From Clostridiales bacterium (GTDB taxonomy: Bacteria; Bacillota; Clostridia; Oscillospirales; Ruminococcaceae), in assembly GCA_012800685.1 (NCBI GenBank), contig JAAZIT010000441.1, positions 1-5,665 of the forward strand: DNA of 5,665 nucleotides. The letters run 5' to 3'. The translations under genes and the position numbers were made by a program. Below are positions 1-5,482 of this stretch, piece by piece; positions within the stretch are counted from its first letter, which is position 1, and each line of letters starts with the position of its first letter. The notes under the pieces are model-generated. The model saw nothing but the letters and a program-made list of their open reading frames with translations. It made no database searches and was not told the DNA's origin.

Positions 1-348
1 AACACAATGTTTTCAATACATATGTATGGCTCAGCAGGTGGAAATTCTTCATCAATTAGCTCTAATCTCAATAATGTAACGAAACAAAATCTCTGTGTAA
101 TAGTGGGAGAGTTTGGACATAACCACTCTGATGGAGATGTTGACGAGGCCTATATAATGAAGTATTGTACGGAAAAGAAAATAGGATATCTTGGCTGGAG
201 CTGGAAGGGCAATGGTGGTGGAGTTGAATATCTTGACATTGCATATTACTGGGACGGCTCATTGCTATCTTCCGATTGGGGCCACGTTCTTATTAATGGC
301 ACAAATGGTATTAAAAAGACTTCAAAAACTTGTTCTGTTTTTAAATAA
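1..348 (+). CDS. GH5 beta-mannanase-type glycoside hydrolase, C-terminal part (5' truncated by window)
   Basis: This is the 3' end of a glycoside hydrolase whose frame is open from base 1, so the start lies upstream; the ATG at 7 is internal. The 115 visible residues resemble the C-terminal third of GH5 (subfamily 8-like) bacterial beta-mannanases: FSIHMYGSAGG, then VGEFGH, then GWSWKGNGGG, then DWG..LINGTNGIK. The Glu of VGEFGH (codon 109-111) is the expected catalytic nucleophile, and WSWKGNG supplies the conserved substrate-stacking Trp strand of the TIM barrel. Family knowledge: these enzymes hydrolyse internal beta-1,4 bonds of mannans and are normally secreted; the signal peptide would lie outside the window. 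The protein ends directly after the catalytic domain, with no C-terminal dockerin, CBM or anchor, so any accessory module must be N-terminal. A beta-1,4-glucanase of the same clan is the main alternative. Confidence 0.87.
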   Translation, partial: NTMFSIHMYGSAGGNSSSISSNLNNVTKQNLCVIVGEFGHNHSDGDVDEAYIMKYCTEKKIGYLGWSWKGNGGGVEYLDIAYYWDGSLLSSDWGHVLINGTNGIKKTSKTCSVFK

Positions 349-390
349 TATTTTAGTCTAGTTAAAATTAAATAAAATATCAAACTTATA

Positions 391-423
391 AAGCGATTAG
401 GAAAAATCTCCTAGTCGCTTTTA
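391..423 (+). terminator. Intrinsic terminator of the GH5 gene
   Basis: An 11-base-pair stem (AAGCGATTAGG at 391-401 against CCTAGTCGCTT at 410-420, with one G-U pair) closes an 8-base loop and is followed by a short T run. It starts 42 bases after the GH5 stop codon and should end that transcript, separating it from the pheB-hom operon. Confidence 0.85.
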
Positions 424-575
424 CTATAATTATAATGTAAATATACTTAACACGAAATAAATAATAATTACAGTATTATTTAAGCTTTATTGGCTATTAA
501 ATTGGCGGTATACTTTGTATTAATAAATGCCAACAATACTATACATATTTAGAAATAGGCAAAATGAATAAAATC

Positions 576-613
576 TTTAGTTAAATTTCTTATTTTTAAG
601 TGGGTTAACTAAA
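576..613. repeat. Long inverted repeat upstream of the operon promoter (candidate operator)
   Basis: TTTAGTTAA (576-584) and TTAACTAAA (605-613) are perfect 9-base inverted arms 20 bases apart. Inside them CTTA (589-592) and TAAG (597-600) form a second nested inverted pair around TTTT, so the whole element is symmetric. Its centre lies about 90 bases upstream of the expected transcription start. It is not followed by a clear T run on either strand, which argues against a terminator. The rest of 424-649 is very AT-rich, with no credible gene. The only other thing noted there is ATTGGC twice, 12 bases apart (489-494 and 501-506). A regulatory role is inference. Confidence 0.4.
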
Positions 614-649
614 AGTTGCAGAATATGTAGTTTGTGGGGAGTATAATTC

Positions 650-678
650 TTGACAAAATCACGTAGAAATGGTATATT
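650..678 (+). promoter_or_regulatory. Sigma-70/SigA-type promoter of the pheB-hom-thrB operon
   Basis: TTGACA at 650-655 matches the -35 consensus exactly. A 17-base spacer leads to TATATT at 673-678, one base from the -10 consensus. Transcription should start near 685, giving a leader of only about 40 bases. That is too short for a T-box or a classical attenuator, so control would have to act on initiation or from the translated mRNA. Confidence 0.8.
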
Positions 679-707
679 TGTATCTATGATAAATACACTT
701 GTACTTT

Positions 708-715
708 GGGGGTGG
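708..715 (+). promoter_or_regulatory. Ribosome binding site that fixes the pheB-like start at 724
   Basis: The G-rich stretch GGGGGTGG resembles GGAGGTG with one mismatch and lies 8 bases before ATG 724. The in-frame TTG at 706 and GTG at 712 overlap this site and would have no Shine-Dalgarno of their own, so ATG 724 is the better start. Confidence 0.7.
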
Positions 716-723
716 ACTTAAAT

Positions 724-1170
724 ATGCTGGATATTGATAATAAATTAGTTGTAGTAAATTCAAAGGTTCTTCCTGAAGTTATTATGAAAGTGCTTCATGC
801 GAAGAGGCTAAGAGCAAGGGGCGAGGCAAAATCTTCTACGGAGGCTTGCCGAGCAGTTGGCATTTCAAGAAGTGCATATTATAAATATAAGGACTCAGTT
901 TTTGCTTATGAAGAAAAGCTAAATCAAAAAATTGTGTCTTTTTATTTGGTTCTACGTGATGAAAAGGGCGTTTTATCGTCAATTCTAACACGACTTTACG
1001 AGTTAAATACAAATGTATTGACAGTTAATCAGAATATTCCGATTGACGAGGTAGCAACAGTTACTATTTCATTTCGCTTTGAAAACGACTTAATAAATGC
1101 TAATGCAGTTAAAAGTGAAATTTCTAATATGAATGGAGTAGTTGACGTTAAGATAATTTCCGGCGAATAG
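724..1170 (+). CDS. pheB: PheB-like (UPF0735) ACT-domain protein with helix-turn-helix-like segment
   Basis: This is a 148-residue protein, matching the usual length of the UPF0735/PheB family. Residues 36-56 (KSSTEACRAVGISRSAYYKYK) read as a helix-turn-helix-like segment. Residues 70-148 form an ACT domain with the ligand-loop signature D79-E-K-G82-V-L84, followed by the typical beta strands (VATVTISF). ACT domains bind amino acids. In Bacillus subtilis pheB precedes pheA, but the biochemical role of the family is poorly defined. Here the gene leads a unit with hom starting 20 bases downstream, so sensing or regulating threonine-family synthesis is a reasonable inference. ATG 724 is preferred over TTG 706 because the ribosome site lies between them. 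The symbol follows family resemblance only. The gene ends in TAG. Confidence 0.85.
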   Translation: MLDIDNKLVVVNSKVLPEVIMKVLHAKRLRARGEAKSSTEACRAVGISRSAYYKYKDSVFAYEEKLNQKIVSFYLVLRDEKGVLSSILTRLYELNTNVLTVNQNIPIDEVATVTISFRFENDLINANAVKSEISNMNGVVDVKIISGE

Positions 1171-1190
1171 TCGGGTGGGAGGATTTATAA

Positions 1191-2432
1191 ATGAGCAGTA
1201 TTGCGATAATTGGTTTTGGTGTTGTGGGTTCTGGAACAGTGGAACTTTTTGAGAAAAACAAAGCAAACATTGAAAAGAAAATAGGAAGACCAGTTGAGAT
1301 TAAATATATTCTTGACTTAAAGGACTTTCCCGATAGTGAATACAATAAAAAGTTTACTAAAAATTTTGATGATATAATTAATGATCCTGATGTTGAGGTT
1401 GTGGCTGAGTTGGTAGGCGGAACAACCTTTGCATACGATTATACAAAAAAGCTTCTTTCAAAGGGAAAGAGTGTTGTTACATCAAATAAAGAGCTTGTTG
1501 CCTGTCATGGGGCAGAGCTTTTAAAAATAGCAAATGAAAACAATGCAAACTATCTATTTGAGGCGAGTGTTGGTGGTGGTATTCCAATTATAAGACCACT
1601 TTACAAATGTCTAGCTGGAAATGCAATTGAGAGTATTTCTGGTATTTTAAATGGTACAACAAACTTTATTTTAACTAAAATGATTAGAGAGCAAATGGAT
1701 TTTGAAACAGCACTCAGAATGGCTCAAGAGCTTGGTTATGCTGAGGCTGACCCAACTGCTGACGTTGAGGGCGAGGATGCTTGCAGAAAAATTTGTATTC
1801 TAGGTTCTCTAGCGTATGGAAAACATATCTATCCAGAACAGGTTCATCGCTCAGGAATTTCCAGAATAACTCTTGATGACGTTGAGTATGCTGAAAATGC
1901 AGGCTACGCTATTAAACTTATCGGTAGTGTTCAAGCTATTGGAAATAGAATTTCTGCAATCGTATCCCCTAGATTTGTATCAAAGAAAAGTCTTCTTTCA
2001 TCAGTTGATGATGTATATAACGCTATATCAGTTGTTGGCGACGGCGTTGGTGATGTTGTATTTTACGGTAAGGGTGCCGGAAAGCTTCCAACTGCATCAG
2101 CTGTAGTCGGTGATATAATTGACGCACTAAAGCACCAAGAGAGAATTTTAGCAATTTCATGGGACGACAACCATGATAGTAGTTATATTGTTCCTTACAA
2201 GAGTGTTGAAACATCAATGTATGTGAGAGCAAAGGCCAAAGATAATGATGTTGACAAGCAAAAGGGACATTTGTCGGACCTTTTTGGAAAGCTTATATTT
2301 ATTGAAAGAAATGGTAGAGCTAATGATGAGATTGCGTTTATCACTCCTTCACTAGTTGAAAGTGAAATAGATGAGAAGCTCGAGGTTCTTTCAAAATCTA
2401 TGTCGATAGAAAGTAAAATTAGAATGCTATAA
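1191..2432 (+). CDS. hom: Homoserine dehydrogenase
   Basis: Homoserine dehydrogenase (EC 1.1.1.3) is a cytoplasmic enzyme that reduces L-aspartate-4-semialdehyde to L-homoserine with NAD(P)H, at the branch to threonine and methionine. The 413-residue protein has the N-terminal dinucleotide loop GFGVVGSG (residues 8-15), the SNKELVA segment, the substrate/dimer motif EASVGGGIPII (from 124), and the signature ADPTADVEGEDACRK (186-200). By family comparison D196 and K200 correspond to the catalytic Asp and Lys. Residues from about 342 to the end occupy the place of the regulatory ACT domain but are divergent: after D351 the usual P-G-V-L loop is replaced by a polar stretch (NDVDKQKG). The protein is slightly shorter than the common length near 430. 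GGGAGG at 1177-1182 lies 8 bases before the ATG. It is the second gene of the operon. Confidence 0.96.
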   Translation: MSSIAIIGFGVVGSGTVELFEKNKANIEKKIGRPVEIKYILDLKDFPDSEYNKKFTKNFDDIINDPDVEVVAELVGGTTFAYDYTKKLLSKGKSVVTSNKELVACHGAELLKIANENNANYLFEASVGGGIPIIRPLYKCLAGNAIESISGILNGTTNFILTKMIREQMDFETALRMAQELGYAEADPTADVEGEDACRKICILGSLAYGKHIYPEQVHRSGISRITLDDVEYAENAGYAIKLIGSVQAIGNRISAIVSPRFVSKKSLLSSVDDVYNAISVVGDGVGDVVFYGKGAGKLPTASAVVGDIIDALKHQERILAISWDDNHDSSYIVPYKSVETSMYVRAKAKDNDVDKQKGHLSDLFGKLIFIERNGRANDEIAFITPSLVESEIDEKLEVLSKSMSIESKIRML

Positions 2433-2462
2433 ACTAAAAAATAATTATTTTGAGGTGATACT

Positions 2463-3542
2463 ATGCAAGAGACAATTTATCGAGCTAGTACTGGTTCACA
2501 ATTAAAATGTATATTTCAGCTTTCAATTATATTATTTCTACCTTTATTTTTCTGTAAAATGTTAATTAATTCATCTCTTTCTCTTAATTTTGGATTTTTC
2601 TCAGTGATTGCCTTACCTATAATTGCAGACTTTGTTTTATCTTATATTGTTTATATATTACTTTTAAAACATGAATTTAGAATCAATTCTGAAGGGGAAT
2701 TACAGTTAAGAAATTCAAAGAGTATAATGCTTAGTAATTATATATTTTGTTATTCAAAATGAGGTATTAGTATAAATTATATCCCGATAATAGGATGGTA
2801 CGAAATAGATTACATAGGTCAAGATCAAAAGAAGAAAAAAATTCAATGCTATGGTTATTCTGAAAAAGATTTTTTTGCACTTTTAGAGGGAATTGAAAAT
2901 TTTACGACCGTAACTAGTGAAGCGGTAGAAGATGTTATATATAATCAATTTGCAACAAGAGAAGTTGCACCAGTTAACAATCAAATTGAACCATATACTG
3001 ATAATGGTGTTGAAGTTTTTAATTTTCCTAAAAAGAAAATGGCTCGTACATATGCCTATATGCCATTGTTAATAAAGCTAATTGTGGTACTATTTAATTT
3101 GATATTTTTATATGAATTATTACAAATGGACTATTTATCTGGAGAAGATTTTTCTAGTAATGTTTCCACAAATATATTTATTATTTTAATATCATTTACT
3201 TTATGTTTTATTTTGTTATTACCACTAATAATTCCAATTGGTATAAAAAAGGGAAAAATTCCAAAAGTTATTAAAATAAAATATCAAAATCCTTTTTACG
3301 GAATTATGATAAACAAAAAATTTATTCAAGGAAATACTATTGAAAGTGTAGATTTTCAAAAAAATTATAAAAGCAACAGAATTTTTCTTATGATAGAAAC
3401 AAGTTGTAAAACCCAAAAGTACTATTTGGGAAATTTAAATCAAAATAATAATAAATGTTTTTGCTATAATCACTTAGAGCAATTAGAAAGCTCGCTTATT
3501 AAACTTGTTGGATTAGACAAGTTTTTAGGTGACGAAATGTAA
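2463..3542 (+). pseudogene. Four-helix membrane protein of unknown family, interrupted by an in-frame TGA
   Basis: I do not recognise this gene. From ATG 2463 (GAGGTGA at 2452-2458) the frame is open to TAA 3540-3542 except for one TGA at 2760-2762 (codon 100). I translated 2763-3038 and found no other stop. Read through, the product has 359 positions: helix 1 at about 16-35, helix 2 at about 43-68, a soluble segment to about 192, helices 3 and 4 at about 199-220 and 237-259, then a soluble C-terminus. Both soluble parts end in a similar helix (SEKDFFALLEGIE; HLEQLESSLIKL), suggesting two copies of a '2 TM + small domain' unit, possibly PH-like. Past the TGA the first in-frame ATG is 3039, which lacks a ribosome site. 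Nonsense mutation is the simplest reading; sequencing error or recoding are alternatives. The gene is visibly more AT-rich than hom (12 of 60 G/C at 3241-3300 against 31 of 60 at 1741-1800). It starts 30 bases after hom and so is probably co-transcribed. Confidence 0.75.
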
Positions 3543-3584
3543 ATTGAAATTTTATATTTAAAAGCAACAATACTTTTTAGTGAA

Positions 3585-3608
3585 TCCGTCAGCCTTTTTG
3601 GTGACGGA
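3585..3608 (+). terminator. Hairpin between the membrane-protein gene and thrB (weak terminator or attenuator)
   Basis: TCCGTCA (3585-3591) pairs perfectly with TGACGGA (3602-3608). CC and GG extend the stem past a one-base bulge and close a TTTTT loop. Weaker outer pairs can form with single bulges out to 3580 and 3613. The downstream sequence ATTACTTTTC has only a poor T run, so full termination is doubtful. A partial terminator, an mRNA-processing or stability hairpin, or a copy of a short dispersed palindrome would each fit. I saw no convincing promoter between it and thrB. Confidence 0.45.
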
Positions 3609-3635
3609 ATTACTTTTCAACAAAGGAGCATTAAT

Positions 3636-4523
3636 ATGTTTAAAATGCAAGTTCCTGCTACATCAGCTAATTTAGGTGCTGGATTTGATGCACTTGGATT
3701 GGCACTAAATTATTATAACTATATTGAAATGGAAGAGTCTGATACAATAGATATTGAGTCACTTGACGGACTAGATGTTCCACGAGACAAACAAAATCTA
3801 ATTTATATTTCTGCAAATGATTTGTTTAAGGTGTGTGGCAAAAAGCTTGATGGTTTAAAGATTAGACAAACAAGCAACATTCCTATGACAAGAGGCTTAG
3901 GCTCTAGTTCGGCATGCATAATAGCAGGTCTTTTAGGAGCAAACACAATTCTTGGAAACCCTCTAACTATTGATGATTTAGTTGACCTTGCTGCTCAAAT
4001 TGAAGGACACCCTGATAACACTGCTCCAGCTCTTTTAGGTGGAATTGTTACTGCCGTTTTTGATGGAAAAAAGGTACACTGGGTTAAACAAGAGGTTTAT
4101 ACAAAGTTAAAGTTTGTAGCAATTATACCAGATTTTGAGTTAAAAACTGAACAGGCAAGAGCGTGTATTCCCAAAGAGGTTTCACATAAAGATGCTGTTT
4201 ACAACCTTTCAAGAGCAGCATTATTTTCGGCTTCTCTATTAACAGGCAAGTTTGAAAACTTAAGGACTGCTGTTCATGACAAGCTTCACCAGCCATACAG
4301 AATGAAGCTTATTCCAAATGCTAGAGAAGTATTTGATATAGCTTATAATCATGGAGCGTATGGTGCATATATTAGTGGAGCAGGGCCTACAATAATGGCA
4401 ATCGTTGATGAAGAAAACACTTATTTTGCAGGAAAAGTAAAGTTTTCACTTGACAATGCAGGGCTAAAAAATTGGAATGTTAAAGAGTTTAGAATAGACA
4501 ACCAAGGTGCAAAAATAATATAA
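3636..4523 (+). CDS. thrB: Homoserine kinase (GHMP family)
   Basis: Homoserine kinase (EC 2.7.1.39) transfers the ATP gamma-phosphate to L-homoserine, giving O-phosphohomoserine for threonine synthase; it is cytoplasmic. At 295 residues the length is typical. The three GHMP motifs are present: N-terminal VPATSANLGAGFDALGLAL (residues 6-24), the phosphate-binding loop P83-MTRGLGSSS-A93, and the C-terminal glycine loop SGAGPT (247-252). E123 in IEGHPDNTAPALLGG is the conserved acidic residue that binds Mg2+ in family structures. AAAGGAG at 3622-3628 lies 7 bases before the ATG. It ends the operon, with a strong terminator directly after its TAA. Threonine synthase is not adjacent, so it must be encoded elsewhere. 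The usual hom-thrB adjacency is broken here by the membrane-protein gene. Confidence 0.97.
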   Translation: MFKMQVPATSANLGAGFDALGLALNYYNYIEMEESDTIDIESLDGLDVPRDKQNLIYISANDLFKVCGKKLDGLKIRQTSNIPMTRGLGSSSACIIAGLLGANTILGNPLTIDDLVDLAAQIEGHPDNTAPALLGGIVTAVFDGKKVHWVKQEVYTKLKFVAIIPDFELKTEQARACIPKEVSHKDAVYNLSRAALFSASLLTGKFENLRTAVHDKLHQPYRMKLIPNAREVFDIAYNHGAYGAYISGAGPTIMAIVDEENTYFAGKVKFSLDNAGLKNWNVKEFRIDNQGAKII

Positions 4524-4531
4524 AAAATATT

Positions 4532-4561
4532 AAAACCTCACTTTTTAAGCGAGGTTTTTTT
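4532..4561 (+). terminator. Intrinsic terminator of the hom-thrB operon
   Basis: AAAACCTC (4532-4539) pairs with GAGGTTTT (4551-4558). After one A-C mismatch the stem continues with CTT/AAG around a three-base loop, and it runs into a T tract at 4555-4561. It begins 8 bases after the thrB stop codon. Confidence 0.92.
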
Positions 4562-4596
4562 GTGGGTAAATAAACTATAAAAAATTACAGAAGTTG

Positions 4597-4625
4597 TTGA
4601 CAATTAATATACTTAATGCTATAAT
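4597..4625 (+). promoter_or_regulatory. Exact-consensus sigma-70/SigA promoter for the S51 peptidase gene
   Basis: TTGACA (4597-4602), a 17-base spacer and TATAAT (4620-4625) match the consensus at all twelve positions with ideal spacing. Transcription should start near 4632, leaving a leader of about 115 bases before ATG 4748. A core promoter this strong suggests either high expression or control by a repressor. Confidence 0.85.
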
Positions 4626-4693
4626 TTTAGTAAATATAAATAAATTGATAACATATAAATAACATCTATAGTTGTTTGGAATTTTATTGACAA

Positions 4694-4710
4694 TGGATTA
4701 TAATTATCCA
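4694..4710. promoter_or_regulatory. 17-base near-perfect palindrome in the peptidase leader (candidate operator)
   Basis: TGGATTATAATTATCCA reads as an inverted repeat about its central base (4702), with a single mismatched pair: T4694-A4710, GGAT against ATCC, then AT against AT. It lies about 60 bases downstream of the predicted start, overlapping a second TTGACA (4687-4692) and a second TATAAT (4699-4704). The size and symmetry suit a dimeric repressor site, but the arms are also compatible with chance in such AT-rich DNA. The function is inference. Confidence 0.35.
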
Positions 4711-4747
4711 GTAAATTTTAGTTAAGTAGAAAGGGAGTTGAAATTAA

Positions 4748-5482
4748 ATGGGTAAAATAGTAGCAATTGGTGGAGGAGAAAATGGACACGGCGAAACTAT
4801 TTATGAAACTGGACCATTTGACAGAGAAATAGTGGCTTTAACGGGTAAGAAAAGACCTAATTTTTTGTTTATTGGTTTAGCAAATGATTTTCCAGACGAA
4901 TATTATCAAGTAATGAAAAATATCTACAAGGATATCTATGATTGCAAAACTGATTATTTAACTCTTAATGATATAGTTTCCTTTGACACTGTAAACGCTA
5001 AAATACAAAAAGCAGATATAATTTATGTGGGTGGGGGAAACACCTCAAAGCTTATAGAGCTCTGTCACAAGCACGATATTACAGAGCTTCTTCGTGATGC
5101 ATATGAAAACACAGATAAGGTTTTGTGTGGGGTAAGTGCTGGAGCCATATGCTGGTGTAGATATGGTGATTCGGTTGATGATGATACTAAAGAGGTATTT
5201 AAAGTTAACGGCTTTGGTTTTTTAGATATTCTTATATGCCCTCATAGCAACAGAGAGAGCTTTAGACTTGAGCCTTTAGAGGAAATGATGAAGGAAACTG
5301 AAGTACCTGCTATTGCAATGGATAATGCGGCAATTGAGGTTGTTGGAAACGAGTTTAGAGTTCTTCGACTAGAAAAAGGTTCAAGCTGTAAAAAATGCTA
5401 CTGGAAAGATGGAAAGTATATTACAAAAGAGCTTTTATATGATGAGTTTGTTGATATAGAAAAACTCTATATTATGGATTAA
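4748..5482 (+). CDS. pepE: Peptidase S51 family protein (dipeptidase E/YgaJ-like)
   Basis: This is a 244-residue cytoplasmic serine peptidase of family S51. Characterised PepE releases N-terminal Asp from dipeptides such as Asp-X; other members are cyanophycinase-like, so the substrate is not certain. Visible signatures are the N-terminal strand KIVAIGGGE (3-11), YVGGGNTSKL (93-102), which matches the family's Gly-rich oxyanion region, and the nucleophile elbow GVSAGAICW with Ser130. H166 in CPHSNRESF matches the catalytic His. An acidic cluster at D141-D146 lies where Salmonella PepE has its triad Asp. The overall pattern is closer to Bacillus YgaJ than to enterobacterial PepE. AAGGGAG at 4731-4737 lies 10 bases before the ATG. 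It is a single gene with its own promoter. There is no signal peptide or membrane segment. It does not obviously belong to the threonine pathway, although Asp-dipeptide cleavage would feed aspartate into it. Confidence 0.9.
   Translation: MGKIVAIGGGENGHGETIYETGPFDREIVALTGKKRPNFLFIGLANDFPDEYYQVMKNIYKDIYDCKTDYLTLNDIVSFDTVNAKIQKADIIYVGGGNTSKLIELCHKHDITELLRDAYENTDKVLCGVSAGAICWCRYGDSVDDDTKEVFKVNGFGFLDILICPHSNRESFRLEPLEEMMKETEVPAIAMDNAAIEVVGNEFRVLRLEKGSSCKKCYWKDGKYITKELLYDEFVDIEKLYIMD

Noticed and set aside
527..571. A 14-residue frame starting at ATG 527 in the intergenic region
   Set aside because: It has no ribosome binding site, is very short and lies in AT-rich DNA where such frames arise by chance.
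686..721. A tiny leader-peptide frame (ATG 686, reading MINTLVLWGWT) just before the PheB-like gene, as in amino-acid attenuation
   Set aside because: It would begin at the predicted transcription start with no ribosome site. Its Trp codons are simply the G-rich ribosome site of the next gene, and no terminator/antiterminator pair follows it.
349..723. T-box or other riboswitch controlling the threonine operon
   Set aside because: The clear promoter at 650-678 leaves only about 40 bases of leader, and no T-box core, specifier structure or antiterminator is visible.
1873..2232. Overlapping open frames on both strands inside hom
   Set aside because: hom is unambiguous over this stretch. The other frames lack ribosome sites and recognisable motifs and are shadows of its codon pattern.
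2760..2810. TGA 2760-2762 as a selenocysteine codon with a downstream SECIS hairpin
   Set aside because: The best local hairpin after the TGA is a 4-base stem (ATCC/GGAT around eight bases), far too weak for a bacterial SECIS. The flanking residues (K-stop-G) do not form a redox motif such as CxxU or UxxC, and the protein is not a recognised selenoprotein family.
3039..3542. An independent gene starting at ATG 3039
   Set aside because: The ATG is preceded by AAAAAGAAA with no Shine-Dalgarno. The frame continues open upstream for 92 codons to the TGA, so this is the downstream part of the broken gene.
4687..4704. A second promoter from TTGACA 4687-4692 and TATAAT 4699-4704
   Set aside because: The spacer is only 6 bases, which cannot be contacted by one polymerase holoenzyme, and no good alternative -35 sits 16-18 bases before that TATAAT.
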